Of a stretch of 64,000 nt of DNA, positions 43,577 to 52,310 are shown one piece after another. The stretch is taken from contig NZ_BAABGM010000015.1 in assembly GCF_039541575.1 (NCBI RefSeq), positions 124,001 to 188,000 on the forward strand, written 5' to 3'. The notes under the pieces were generated by a model, which worked only from the letters and a program-made list of their open reading frames with translations, ran no database searches and was not told where the DNA came from. The DNA is from Fodinibacter luteus (GTDB lineage: Bacteria > Actinomycetota > Actinomycetes > Actinomycetales > Dermatophilaceae). The first letter of the stretch is position 1; every line of letters begins with the position of its first letter. A program made the position numbers and the translations under genes.

Positions 43577-44347
43577 TCAGAGCTCGTAGACGGCGCCGGC
43601 CCGGGCGAGCTCGACCTCGCCGGGCCACACGGACGCGGCCTGGGCCCGACAGACCTCGGGGTCGTTCCACGCGGGGATGTGGGTGAGCACGAGCCGGCCC
43701 ACCCCGCCGGCGCGCACGGCCGCGGCGGCCGCACGCGAGCCGGACAGGTGGATGTCGGGCACGGCGTCGTCGCGACCGTCGACGAACGCGGAGTCCGTGA
43801 GGGCGAGGTCGGCACCGCGCAGCAGCGGTGTGAGGTTGTCGCAGTCGTCGGTGTCGCCGGTGTAGGCCAGCACGGCACCGTCGGCCTCGACGCGGTAGCC
43901 GTAGGCCTCGACGGGGTGGTTGACCGCGTAGGGGGTGAGGGTGAACGGCCCGATCCGCAGGGGCACGGCATCCGCGACCACCCGGAAGACGAACTGGCCC
44001 TCCATGCCGCCGGGCTCGAGCCCGTGGTACATGAGCTGGAGCCGCTCGGCGGTGCCGGTCGGCCCGTGGACCGGCAGCCGTGCCGGCAGCGGGCCCGCGG
44101 GGCGGTAGCGACGCGAGACGTACAGGCCGCACACGTCGACGCAGTGGTCGGGATGGAGGTGGGTCAGCACGACGGCGTCGAGGTCGTCGGGCGACAGGTG
44201 CCGCTGGAGCGCCCCGAGCGCCCCGCTGCCGAGGTCGAGGACGATCGTCCAGGTGCGCCCGTCGGCGTCGGCCTGGACGAGGTATGACGACGACGGCGAC
44301 GCCGGGCCGGCGAACGAGCCCGAGCACCCCAGCACGGTGACCCTCAT
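43577..44347 (-). CDS. MBL-fold metallohydrolase (Rv1339-like)
   Basis: 256 residues. VVLTHLHPDHCVDVCGLY is the HxHxDH metal motif, YTGDTDDC holds the bridging Asp, and LVLTHIPAWND the last His. The N-terminus MRVTVLGCSGSFAGP and its place between murI and rph match the mycobacterial Rv1339 group, reported as an atypical cyclic-nucleotide phosphodiesterase. The cAMP activity is transferred by synteny only. ATG 44347 overlaps the murI stop as ATGA. Confidence 0.88.
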   Translation of the reverse strand: MRVTVLGCSGSFAGPASPSSSYLVQADADGRTWTIVLDLGSGALGALQRHLSPDDLDAVVLTHLHPDHCVDVCGLYVSRRYRPAGPLPARLPVHGPTGTAERLQLMYHGLEPGGMEGQFVFRVVADAVPLRIGPFTLTPYAVNHPVEAYGYRVEADGAVLAYTGDTDDCDNLTPLLRGADLALTDSAFVDGRDDAVPDIHLSGSRAAAAAVRAGGVGRLVLTHIPAWNDPEVCRAQAASVWPGEVELARAGAVYEL

Positions 44348-45171
44348 GCGGTACCCGCCTTGACGACCGTCGGCGGCGAGGTGAACACCGGCCCGAGCCT
44401 CGACCCGACCCCGAGGAAGCGGGTGGCGAGGCGGCGGAACTCCTCCGGGTCGCCCGTCGTCGTGAACCCGTGGTCGGGGTCGGGGAGGCCGTCGGGGCGC
44501 AGGAGGTCGGCGTCGGCGAGGACGCGGTAGACGTCCTTGGCGGTCTCCTCGGCGGACGACACGAGGGTCACGTCGTCGCCCATGGCGTAGGAGATGACCG
44601 CGGTGAGCAGCGGGTAGTGCGTGCAGCCGAGGACGAGGGTGTCGACGCCGCGCTCGCGCAGCGGGTCGAGGTACTCGTGGGCCACACCGACGAGCTCGGG
44701 CCCGCCGGTCACCCCGCGCTCGACGAACTCGACGAACCTCGGGCACGGAGTGCTCACGACGTCGAGGTGCGGGGCCGCCGCGAACGCGTCGAGGTAGGCC
44801 CCCGACTGGTGGGTGCCCACGGTCGAGATGACGCCCACCCGGCCGTTGCGGGTGGCCGAGGCGGCCCGGCGCACGGCGGGGCGGATCACCTCGACGACCG
44901 GTACGTCGTAGCGCTCGCGCGCGTCGTGGAGCACCGCCGCGCTCGCCGTGTTGCACGCGATGACGAGCACCTTGACCCCGTGGTCGACGAGCCGGTCGAG
45001 GCACTCGAGCGCGAGCTCGCGGGTCTGCGCGATCGGCCTCGGGCCGTAGGGGGCGCGGGCGGTGTCGCCGAAGTAGGCGACCGACTCGTGCGGCAGCTGG
45101 TCGAGGATCGCCCGCATGACGGTCAGCCCGCCATAGCCGGAGTCGAAGACCCCGATCGGTGAATCTGCCAC
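44344..45171 (-). CDS. murI: Glutamate racemase
   Basis: 275 residues. FDSGYGGLTVMRAI at the N-terminus, catalytic Cys in IACNTASAAVL and in LGCTHYPLL, and TARAPYGPR typical of MurI. It supplies D-glutamate for peptidoglycan in the cytosol. A TACCCT box lies 6 bases before the GTG at 45171, so the murI-MBL unit probably starts leaderless. Neighbours downstream (MBL, rph, rdgB) follow the conserved actinobacterial order. Confidence 0.95.
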   Translation of the reverse strand: MADSPIGVFDSGYGGLTVMRAILDQLPHESVAYFGDTARAPYGPRPIAQTRELALECLDRLVDHGVKVLVIACNTASAAVLHDARERYDVPVVEVIRPAVRRAASATRNGRVGVISTVGTHQSGAYLDAFAAAPHLDVVSTPCPRFVEFVERGVTGGPELVGVAHEYLDPLRERGVDTLVLGCTHYPLLTAVISYAMGDDVTLVSSAEETAKDVYRVLADADLLRPDGLPDPDHGFTTTGDPEEFRRLATRFLGVGSRLGPVFTSPPTVVKAGTA

Positions 45172-45177
45172 CGGACA

Positions 45178-45183
45178 AGGGTA
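45178..45183 (-). promoter_or_regulatory. -10 box of a leaderless promoter for murI
   Basis: TACCCT on the minus strand followed by 6 bases and the GTG at 45171. Confidence 0.55.
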
Positions 45184-45336
45184 GGTGCCAGCACCGACGC
45201 CGAAGCCGCCGCAGCGACGTCTCCCACGTCACACCGGGGTGTCGGCCGCGCGGTCCCCCGCTCTGCGCCCCGTCGGGGCGCGTAGCCTCGGGTGGGCGCG
45301 ACCTGTTCCCTACCGAGCCCGGCACCCGGAGGCGTT

Positions 45337-46407
45337 GTGGACGGCCTGACCCACCCCCGAGACCTCGAGGCGTGGCACCGCTGGCAGCACGCGAGCCAGC
45401 CCCTCGGACGTCGCGTCGAGCGCGTCGTCGGGGTCCTGCGCGACATCGCCCGCCCCGGCGCCCGAGCCGGCCAGGTCGTCGTCACCCGGGGCGGGCCCGA
45501 GCCGCGGGTCCTCGTCTGCCTCGAGTCCCGCACCCCCGCCTCCGAGGCCGCCCTGCTCGCCCCGCTGCGCGACGTCCACCCCGAGGACGTCGTCGTCGTC
45601 TCGCCCGAACGGGTGCGCGACGTGCTCCCCTCGTGGACGTGGGCCGAGAGCACCACCCTCGCGAGCGACGCCCTCCCCGGGCTCGCCGAGCAGGCCCGGG
45701 TCGTGCTCTCCGCCGGGCACCACCTGCCCCTCGGCCACATCGCCCGGTCGGCGGTCGGCGGCCGCGATACCGGGGACGACCGCCGCTTCGTCACCGTCCA
45801 GCACGGCCTGCTCACGCCGCACGCGCCACCGCTCGCGGAGGGCACGACGCTGCTCGCGTGGAGCGAGGCGGATGCCGGCTACTGGCGGTCGGGTCGCGAC
45901 GACGTGCACACCACCGTCGTCGGCGCGCAGCTGCTCTGGGATGCCGGCCGCCCGCCCACCGCGGTCCGCGCGCCACAGGTGCCCCCCGTCTTCCTCGGGC
46001 AGCTGAACGCCACCGAGCTGCCGCGCGAGGCGCTCGCCGACGCGGCGGAGTCGTTCTGCCGGGCCGAGCACGCGACCTACCGCCCCCACCCGGGAGAGCT
46101 CGACCGCGGCTCCGTCGCCGTCCACGAGCGGCTCGAGGCGGCGGGTGTCCCCGTCGACCGCTCCGGCGCCCCCCTGCGCGACCTCGGCGCGCCCGTCGTC
46201 AGCGTGTTCTCCGCGGGGGTGCTCGAGGCGGCCGCCGCCGGCCTGCCCGCGTGGGTGACGTTCGCCGACCCACCGCCCTGGCTGAGCGCCCTCTGGGCCC
46301 GGTACGCCATGGCGCCGTGGGGCGGCCCGCCCACCGCCGCCCCGCACCGGCCGGCGACGGAGCCGGCACGTGCGGTCGCGGCGGTGGTGCAGGAGATGAC
46401 CGGGTGA
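45337..46407 (+). CDS. Uncharacterised protein with a glycan-biosynthesis-like (GT-B) pattern
   Basis: 356 residues, no signal or membrane segment. The segment TVQHGLLTPHAPPLAEGTTLLAWSEAD and later PHPGELDRGSVAVHERLEAAGV resemble the acceptor and nucleotide-binding parts of capsule or teichoic-type GT-B proteins, where a conserved QHG and a YRPHPxE motif occur. VFSAGVLEAAAAGLPAWV matches the phosphate-binding turn of such enzymes. It ends 7 bases before a GT4 gene, supporting an envelope glycan role. GTG 45337 follows CGGAGG. The family name is not certain. Confidence 0.6.
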   Translation: MDGLTHPRDLEAWHRWQHASQPLGRRVERVVGVLRDIARPGARAGQVVVTRGGPEPRVLVCLESRTPASEAALLAPLRDVHPEDVVVVSPERVRDVLPSWTWAESTTLASDALPGLAEQARVVLSAGHHLPLGHIARSAVGGRDTGDDRRFVTVQHGLLTPHAPPLAEGTTLLAWSEADAGYWRSGRDDVHTTVVGAQLLWDAGRPPTAVRAPQVPPVFLGQLNATELPREALADAAESFCRAEHATYRPHPGELDRGSVAVHERLEAAGVPVDRSGAPLRDLGAPVVSVFSAGVLEAAAAGLPAWVTFADPPPWLSALWARYAMAPWGGPPTAAPHRPATEPARAVAAVVQEMTG

Positions 46408-46414
46408 GGCAGTC

Positions 46415-47632
46415 GTGAGCACGGTCATCCTCGCGGCGAACAACGGACAGGTGGGGGGCGGTGAGGTCATGCTCCTCGCGACCGGCCGGCTGCTGCGCGA
46501 CCTCGGCTACGACGTCGAGGTCGTCGGGCCGGGCACGCCGGGTCCGGCGCGCACGGCGGCAACGGGAATGGCCGGGACGCCGGGTCCGGCGCGCACGGTG
46601 GCTGCGGGCGGTACGGGAACGGGGGCGTCGGGGACGCCAAGGACATCGGGGGTACCGGCCGGGGCGGGCGGTACGGGAACGGGGGCGTCGGGGACGTCGG
46701 GGACATCGGGGGTACCGCGCGGGGCGGGCGGCTCCGGTGAGGCGGACGGCATCCTCGACCTCGCGGCATCCGAGGGGTTCACCGTCCACCGGCTCGCCGC
46801 GGACCGCCGCCGCTACGTGCACGAGCTGCGCGCCTGGCACGGCGGGCGCCGCGAGCTGCTGTGGTGCCACGGCCTCGTCCCGGCCTTCGCGACAGCCGGG
46901 CGACCGCGCCGCGTCGTGCACCTGCACAAGCTGCCCACCCGCGCCCAGCACGCCGGCTACCTCACGGCCCGATCGCGGTCGTGGCTCACCCTCGTGCCCT
47001 CGCGGTGGATGGCGGCACAGGTGCCGCACGCGCGGGTGCTGCCCAACTGGACCCCCGACCTCTGGTACGCCCCCGGTCCCGCCGGGCGCCCGCGCCGGCT
47101 GGGGTACCTCGGCCGGCACGCGGTCGACAAGGGCCTGCTCGTCCTCGCCGAGGCGCTCGCCACGGGGCTCGGGGACGAGCCCGTGCGGCTCGTCCTCGCC
47201 GGTGGCCCACGCTTCACCGACGAGGCCGGGGCCCGCCGGGTGGCCGCGGCGCTCGAGCGGCTCGGCGACCGGGTCGAGCGGGTGGGGTGGGTCGAGCCGG
47301 CCGAGCTGCTGCGCGACGTCGACGGGCTCGTCGTCCCCTCCCTCGCCCCGGAGTCGTTCGGGCTCCCGGCCGCCGAGGCGATGTCGGCCGGGGTGCCGTG
47401 CATCGTCAGCGACGCCGGCGCGCTCAGCGACGTCGTGGGCCCCGACCACCCATGGGTCGTCCCCGCGGGTGACGCGGCCGCGCTGGCGGTCGCGGTGCGG
47501 TCGTGGGCGTCCGCCCCGGGGTCGCGGCTCGAGGAGGTCGCCCGGGCCCAACGTGAGCGCTGGCAGGCCGAGCACTCCCCCGACGTCGCGCGCGAGCGGC
47601 TGCGCGGCATCCTCGCGTCGTTACCGGCATGA
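46415..47632 (+). CDS. GT4 family glycosyltransferase with a Gly-rich repeat insert
   Basis: 405 residues. The N-terminal ILAANNGQVGGGEVMLL is the GGGE-type start of GT4 enzymes; WCHGLVPAF and PSRWMAAQ lie in the acceptor half; LGYLGRHAVDKGLLVLAEAL and SLAPESFGLPAAEAMSAGVPCIVSD form the donor half with the conserved E(x7)E. Between strands 1 and 2 of the acceptor half a ~70-residue Gly/Thr/Ala-rich insert (about 38-108) is encoded by nested tandem repeats. Probably a cytosolic enzyme of envelope glycan synthesis, coupled with the preceding gene. Confidence 0.87.
   Translation: MSTVILAANNGQVGGGEVMLLATGRLLRDLGYDVEVVGPGTPGPARTAATGMAGTPGPARTVAAGGTGTGASGTPRTSGVPAGAGGTGTGASGTSGTSGVPRGAGGSGEADGILDLAASEGFTVHRLAADRRRYVHELRAWHGGRRELLWCHGLVPAFATAGRPRRVVHLHKLPTRAQHAGYLTARSRSWLTLVPSRWMAAQVPHARVLPNWTPDLWYAPGPAGRPRRLGYLGRHAVDKGLLVLAEALATGLGDEPVRLVLAGGPRFTDEAGARRVAAALERLGDRVERVGWVEPAELLRDVDGLVVPSLAPESFGLPAAEAMSAGVPCIVSDAGALSDVVGPDHPWVVPAGDAAALAVAVRSWASAPGSRLEEVARAQRERWQAEHSPDVARERLRGILASLPA
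46532..46729. repeat. In-frame tandem repeats inside the GT4 gene
   Basis: Two 42-bp units (encoding GTPGPART then a variable end) from about 46532, followed by two 60-bp units (46610-46669, 46670-46729) encoding GTGTGASGT-type peptides. All are multiples of three and keep the frame open. Confidence 0.85.
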
Positions 47633-47674
47633 ACGAGGGCCCACGAGGCCCCCGGCCGGTGCGCGCTCGCGCCC

Positions 47675-48286
47675 TCACGCGTCGAGCATCGCCGAGGCGA
47701 GCGTCTCCTGGAGCCAGGTGAGGAAGTCGTAGACGGCCAGCGCGTACCCGAGCGGGTCGTCCGGGTCGAGGTCCGGGGCGGCGGCCTCGAGCGCCTCGAC
47801 GTCGGCGTCGGTGCGCAGCCCCATCCGCTCACCGAGCACGAGCCGCACGTCGGTGAGCGCCGTGAGCAGGGCCCGGGCCTGGGGCTCGTCGAGGCGCACC
47901 TTGTCCTCGGCCCGCAGCAGCGCCGCGGCCGTCTCGAGCACGGTGGCCTTGCGGTGGCGCAGGCCGGTCTCGGTGAGGCGGCGGAACTCGGCGGCGGCCT
48001 CGTCGTCCTCGCGGTTCGCCGTCGGCAGGAGCCGGTCGAGGGCCGGGTCGCGGCGGGCGGCGGAGGCGTCGAGGTCGGCCTGGTCCTCGGGGGCGACCGT
48101 GACGCCCATCCCCAGCCCGGCGACGATCGACGCGAAGGCGTCGCCGCCCTCGGTGACCGGCTCCGGTTCGAGGAGTGCGTGCACCTGGTCCATGAGCCCG
48201 GCGATCGTGGCGCGCTCGAGCGGATCGAGCTGCGCGGTGTACGTGGCGCCGCGCCCCGAGCCCCGCCTGCGGAAGCCCCGGGCCAT
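47675..48286 (-). CDS. DUF2017 family protein
   Basis: 203 residues. Matches the DUF2017 family that follows clpS in actinobacteria (Rv1332 type): MARGFRRRG, then TYTAQLDPLERATIAGLMDQV, and the C-terminal DPLGYALAVYDFLTWLQETL. Its acidic helical character and lack of membrane segments suggest a cytosolic protein. The ATG shares a base with the clpS stop (TGATG), so translation is coupled. Function not established; an adaptor role with ClpS is a guess. Confidence 0.88.
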   Translation of the reverse strand: MARGFRRRGSGRGATYTAQLDPLERATIAGLMDQVHALLEPEPVTEGGDAFASIVAGLGMGVTVAPEDQADLDASAARRDPALDRLLPTANREDDEAAAEFRRLTETGLRHRKATVLETAAALLRAEDKVRLDEPQARALLTALTDVRLVLGERMGLRTDADVEALEAAAPDLDPDDPLGYALAVYDFLTWLQETLASAMLDA

Positions 48287-48576
48287 CAGTCGTCCTTCTG
48301 GAAGGTGGCCCACAGGCCGTAGCCCTGGAGGGCCTCGGTGTCGGCCTCCATCGCCTCGCGTGACCCGTGGGCGACGACGGCCCGGCCCTGCGTGTGGACG
48401 TCCCACATGAGCTTCTCGGCCTTGGCACGGGAGTAGCCGAAGTGGCTCTGCAGCACGTACGTCACGTAGGACATGAGGTTGACGGGGTCGTTCCAGACGA
48501 TCGTGATCCACGGGGTGTCGGGCACGACGTCACCGCCGGTGGCGGTGACCTCCTCCTGGACGGGTGCGAGCGACAC
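48286..48576 (-). CDS. clpS: ATP-dependent Clp protease adaptor ClpS
   Basis: 96 residues. WITIVWNDPVNLMSYVTYVLQSHFGYSRAKAEKL, in parts, carries the N-degron binding surface (NDPVNLM, with the Asn-Asp pair), and VHTQGRAVVAHGSREAMEADTEAL is the second conserved half. It delivers N-end-rule substrates to ClpAP/ClpCP. TATCCT lies 6 bases before the GTG at 48576. The stop and DUF2017 start overlap. Confidence 0.95.
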   Translation of the reverse strand: MSLAPVQEEVTATGGDVVPDTPWITIVWNDPVNLMSYVTYVLQSHFGYSRAKAEKLMWDVHTQGRAVVAHGSREAMEADTEALQGYGLWATFQKDD

Positions 48577-48582
48577 GCCCCA

Positions 48583-48588
48583 AGGATA
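48583..48588 (-). promoter_or_regulatory. -10 box of a leaderless promoter for clpS
   Basis: TATCCT on the minus strand, 6 bases before the GTG at 48576. Confidence 0.6.
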
Positions 48589-48606
48589 GGGCCGGGATGC
48601 CGCTCC

Positions 48607-49857
48607 TCAGCGGCGGCGGCCGGCGTTCCAGCTGCCCGCGTACCGCCCGTCGTCGCAGGCGCGGGCGCCCTCGCCGAGCTCGAGGGGGCGGAAGGTGTCG
48701 ACCATGACGGCGAGCTCGTCGAAGTACTCCTTGCCGATCGACGCCTCGGCAGCGCCCGGCTGCGGCCCGTGGGCGTGACCGCCCGGGTGCAGCGAGACCG
48801 AGCCCTTGCCGATGCCGGACCCCTTGCGCGCCTCGTAGTCGCCGTCGACGTAGAACATGACCTCGTCGCTGTCGACGTTGGAGTGGTAGTAGGGCACCGG
48901 GATCGCGAGCGGGTGGTAGTCGACCTTGCGCGGCACGAAGTTGCAGACGACGAAGTTCCACCCCTCGAACACCTGGTGCGCCGGCGGCGGCTGGTGGATG
49001 CGGCCGGTGATGGGCTCGTAGTCGCGCACGTTGAAGACGTACGGGTAGAGGCACCCGTCCCAGCCGACGACGTCGAGCGGATGGAACGGCAGCTCGTGCA
49101 CGGTGCCGACGATGCCGCCGCTGCTCGCGGGGCCGCCCCCGCGGTGCTTGATGTACACCTCCGTCGTGGCGTCCGGGCGCTCGCCGACGTCCTCGGCGAG
49201 GAGCGGGCCCCGCGGCAGGCGCAGGTCGCGCTCGCAGTACGGGCTGTGCTCGAGGAACTGGCCGTACTTGCTGAGGTAGCGCTTCGGCGGGGCGATGTGG
49301 CTGCTCGCCTCGATGCAGATGGTGCGCAGCGGGTCCTTGCCCGAGCGCTGGGGGAGCCAGCGGTGGGTCGTGGCGCGCGGGATGACGACGTAGTCGCCCT
49401 CACCGACCTCGAAGGCCCCGAAGACCGTCTCCACCCGGGCGCTCCCCCGCTCGACGTAGACGCACTCGTCGCCGATCCCGTTGCGGTACCACGGGCTCGG
49501 GGCGCCGGCCACGGCGTACGACAGGCGCACGTCGCCGTTGCCGAGGAGCAGGCGCCGCCCCGTGACGACGTCGGTGTCCCGCACGACCTTCGCCGGGAAC
49601 AGGTCGTGCGGCGTGAGGTGGCGCGGGAGCAGGGGGTGGTTCGGGCTCGTGGCGAGGTCGCCGACGCTCCACTCGCGGTACTCCGCGACGGTCGAGGGGA
49701 TGTTGCGGTGGTAGAGCAACGAGGAGTCCGAGCTGAACCCCTCCTCGCCCATGAGCTCCTCGTAGTAGAGCTCGCCGACCCGGCCGCGGCGGGCCGGTCG
49801 GCGGTGCTGGGTGTGCCGCTTCGGAGGGATGCTGCCCATCGCCTGGTAGTGCGCCAC
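48607..49857 (-). CDS. hmgA: Homogentisate 1,2-dioxygenase
   Basis: 416 residues. Opens the homogentisate ring to maleylacetoacetate with a non-haem iron. Diagnostic stretches: YYEELMGEEGFSSDSSLLYH near the N-terminus, DYVVIPRATTHRW in the cupin core, VVGWDGCLYPYVFNVRDYEPITGRIHQPPP, in parts, near the active site, and VSLHPGGHAHGPQPGA close to the C-terminus. GTG 49857 follows GAGGTGG. It is divergent from the unknown gene and fahA across about 250 bases, the presumed shared control region. Confidence 0.94.
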   Translation of the reverse strand: MAHYQAMGSIPPKRHTQHRRPARRGRVGELYYEELMGEEGFSSDSSLLYHRNIPSTVAEYREWSVGDLATSPNHPLLPRHLTPHDLFPAKVVRDTDVVTGRRLLLGNGDVRLSYAVAGAPSPWYRNGIGDECVYVERGSARVETVFGAFEVGEGDYVVIPRATTHRWLPQRSGKDPLRTICIEASSHIAPPKRYLSKYGQFLEHSPYCERDLRLPRGPLLAEDVGERPDATTEVYIKHRGGGPASSGGIVGTVHELPFHPLDVVGWDGCLYPYVFNVRDYEPITGRIHQPPPAHQVFEGWNFVVCNFVPRKVDYHPLAIPVPYYHSNVDSDEVMFYVDGDYEARKGSGIGKGSVSLHPGGHAHGPQPGAAEASIGKEYFDELAVMVDTFRPLELGEGARACDDGRYAGSWNAGRRR

Positions 49858-50096
49858 GGCTGTCGTCCACCTCGCTGTGGTCGGGGTCGGGAAGGTCGGG
49901 TGCGGACCGGGCCGGGCACGCCGGGATGACGGCGGGCGTCGCGGCTCGTCAGGGCAGCGTATGCCGTGGCGAGACAGCGGGACAGCCGTCGGGTCGGCGA
50001 CCGGCACATTGGTCAGATCGTGCGGGGGACGCCGGCTCCGGGTGGGCACCCTGCCCAGCCGTCGTCGTCGGGGAGGGACACGGCGTCGTGCTTCGG

Positions 50097-50102
50097 TAGC
50101 CT
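50097..50102 (+). promoter_or_regulatory. -10 box of a leaderless promoter for the hmgA-fahA intervening gene
   Basis: TAGCCT followed by 7 bases and the ATG at 50110. Confidence 0.55.
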
Positions 50103-50109
50103 GCACGCC

Positions 50110-51015
50110 ATGCCCTCAGCGCCGACGGACCCGCTCGCGGACGCCACGATCGCGCCGCTGCTGCACGGCCTCGTCGACGACGCGGCGGTCTTCCCTCCCG
50201 GGAACGCACCCCTCGACGAGGCCGTGGCGTCCCACGCCGGGCACCGGGCCGCGTGGTACGCCGGGTGCATCGGGCCGCTCCTCGTGCCGGTGACCTCGGT
50301 GGCCCACCTCGTCGAGGTGCTCGACGTGCGCGACGCCGCGGCCGGCCCCGGCGAGGTCAGCGCGCCGGCGGTGCTCGACGTCGTCCTCGTCGCCCGCCCG
50401 GGGGCCGACCCCGCTCTCGTGACCGCCGGGCTCGACGCCCTGCGGGACGAGCCGCGGGTGCGGGTCGTCGCGGTCGAGCTCGCGTGGGAGGAGGGCTGGC
50501 GCGACCTCGGGCTCGACGACGTGCGACTCGCCCTCGAGGTGCCGCGCGGCAGCGAGCAGGCGGCGGCGGTCGCCGACGTCCGCGCCGCCCTCACCGGTGG
50601 GCGCCGGGTCGTCGCGAAGTTCCGCACCGGCCCGACCCCCGCCTGGCCGTGGCCGGACGAGGCCGAGCTCGCGGCCTTCATCGACCACTGCACCCGCCTC
50701 GGCGTTCCCTTCCGGCTCACCGGTGGCCTCCACCACGCCGTGCGCGGCCGCTACGAGGTCGGTGGCGTGCCCGAGGAGAACCACGGCGTCCTCAACGTGC
50801 TCGTCGCGACGGCCGCGAGCCTCGAGGGTGGCGGACCGGACGAGGTCGCCGGCCTGCTCGCGGTCCGCGACGCCGAAGCCATCGCCGACCTCGCGACGGC
50901 GTGGCCCGACGCCACCGTGGCGCGGGTGCGCGGCGCATTCACGGCCTACGGCTGCTGCACCGTGACCGACCCCGTCGGCGAGCTCGCGGACCTCGCCCTG
51001 CTCCCCCGGCCCTGA
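50110..51015 (+). CDS. Unknown protein encoded between hmgA and fahA
   Basis: 301 residues, cytosolic. I do not recognise the family. It alternates strands and helices in a barrel-like way: VLDVVLVARPG, RVRVVAVELAWEE, VRLALEVPRG, VVAKFRTGPTPAWPWPD, FRLTGGLHHAVRGRY and HGVLNVLVATAA. The N-terminus has GLVDDAAVFPPGNAPLDEAVASH. Conserved-looking residues include DDAAVFPPG, KFRTG and GLHHAVR. It ends 31 bases before fahA and clearly shares its transcript, so it should act in homogentisate breakdown. No glutathione-type maleylacetoacetate isomerase is seen in the window, so this is a candidate for that step. Confidence 0.7.
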   Translation: MPSAPTDPLADATIAPLLHGLVDDAAVFPPGNAPLDEAVASHAGHRAAWYAGCIGPLLVPVTSVAHLVEVLDVRDAAAGPGEVSAPAVLDVVLVARPGADPALVTAGLDALRDEPRVRVVAVELAWEEGWRDLGLDDVRLALEVPRGSEQAAAVADVRAALTGGRRVVAKFRTGPTPAWPWPDEAELAAFIDHCTRLGVPFRLTGGLHHAVRGRYEVGGVPEENHGVLNVLVATAASLEGGGPDEVAGLLAVRDAEAIADLATAWPDATVARVRGAFTAYGCCTVTDPVGELADLALLPRP

Positions 51016-51046
51016 CCCCCGCCGACCGACCGACCGAAGGATTGCC

Positions 51047-52273
51047 ATGACCTGGCTCGACCTGCCCGCCGACCACCCGTACGGCATCCACAACCTCCCC
51101 TACGGCGTCTTCTCCACCGACGGCACGGAGCCCCGCGTCGGGGTGCGGGTCGGCGACGACGTGCTCGACGTCGCCGCCTGTGCCGAGCGGGCCGGGATGG
51201 AGTCGGCCGCCGTGTGGCGGGCCGGGTCCCTCAACCCGTTCCTCGCCGAGGGCCGGCAGGCATGGACCGCCGCGCGCGCGTGGCTCACCGAGCAGCTGAC
51301 CACGGAGGCGCACCGCGACTGCGTCGAACCGAACCTCGTTCCGGTCTCGCAGGTGCGTCTTCACCTGCCGGTCGAGGTGGCCGACTACGTCGACTTCTAC
51401 GCCAGCGAGCACCACGCGACGAACGTCGGCCGCATCTTCCGCCCGGACTCCGAGCCGCTGACGCCGAACTGGAAGCACCTCCCGATCGGCTACCACGGGC
51501 GGTCGGGCACCGTCGTCGTCTCGGGCACCGAGGTCGTCCGGCCGAGCGGCCAGCGCAAGGCCCCGACCGACCCGGCGCCGTCCTTCGGCCCCTCCGTGCG
51601 CCTCGACATCGAGGCCGAGCTGGGCTTCGTCGTCGGGGGCGCCACCCGGCTCGGCGAGCCGGTGGCGCTCGCCGAGGCCGACGAGCACCTCTTCGGCGTC
51701 GTCCTGCTCAACGACTGGTCCGCGCGCGACCTGCAGGCATGGGAGTACGTGCCGCTCGGGCCGTTCCTCGGCAAGTCGTTCGCGACGTCGATCTCGCCGT
51801 GGGTCGTCACCACCGACGCGCTGCGCGCGGCCCGGGTGCCGCTGCCCGGCCAGGACCCCGAGCCGCTGCCCTACCTGCGCGGAGGGCTGAGCGACGACGG
51901 CGCCGGCACGGCCTACGGCCTGGACGTCGCCGTCGAGGTCGACTGGAACGGCACGGTCGTCTCGCGCCCGCAGTTCCGCGACATGTACTGGTCCCCGGCG
52001 CAGATGCTCGCCCACATGACCGTCAACGGGGCGACGCTGCGCGACGGCGACCTCTTCGGGTCGGGCACGATCTCCGGCCCGGAGAAGGGCACCCGCGGCT
52101 GCTTCCTCGAGCTGTCCTGGAGCGGCACCGAGCCGGTGTCGCTCGACGACGGGTCGCAGCGCACCTTCCTCGAGGACGGCGACACCGTCGTGCTGCGCGC
52201 GACGGCGCCCGGTCCCGACGGCGCGGTCGTCGGCTTCGGCGAGTGTGTCGGTACGGTGCGCCCGGCTCGCTGA
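51047..52273 (+). CDS. fahA: Fumarylacetoacetase
   Basis: 408 residues. Splits fumarylacetoacetate into fumarate and acetoacetate, the last step of tyrosine catabolism. VADYVDFYASEHHATNVG holds the catalytic His region, DIEAELGFVVGG and NDWSARDLQAWEYVPLG the metal site, and FATSISPWVV and MYWSPAQMLAHMTVNGATL the substrate pocket, all as in eukaryotic and bacterial FAH. ATG 51047 follows GAAGGA. Cotranscribed with the preceding unknown gene. Confidence 0.95.
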   Translation: MTWLDLPADHPYGIHNLPYGVFSTDGTEPRVGVRVGDDVLDVAACAERAGMESAAVWRAGSLNPFLAEGRQAWTAARAWLTEQLTTEAHRDCVEPNLVPVSQVRLHLPVEVADYVDFYASEHHATNVGRIFRPDSEPLTPNWKHLPIGYHGRSGTVVVSGTEVVRPSGQRKAPTDPAPSFGPSVRLDIEAELGFVVGGATRLGEPVALAEADEHLFGVVLLNDWSARDLQAWEYVPLGPFLGKSFATSISPWVVTTDALRAARVPLPGQDPEPLPYLRGGLSDDGAGTAYGLDVAVEVDWNGTVVSRPQFRDMYWSPAQMLAHMTVNGATLRDGDLFGSGTISGPEKGTRGCFLELSWSGTEPVSLDDGSQRTFLEDGDTVVLRATAPGPDGAVVGFGECVGTVRPAR

Positions 52274-52310
52274 CGGGACGTGTCGCGGCGGCCGTCGCGC
52301 CGGGGCCGGC

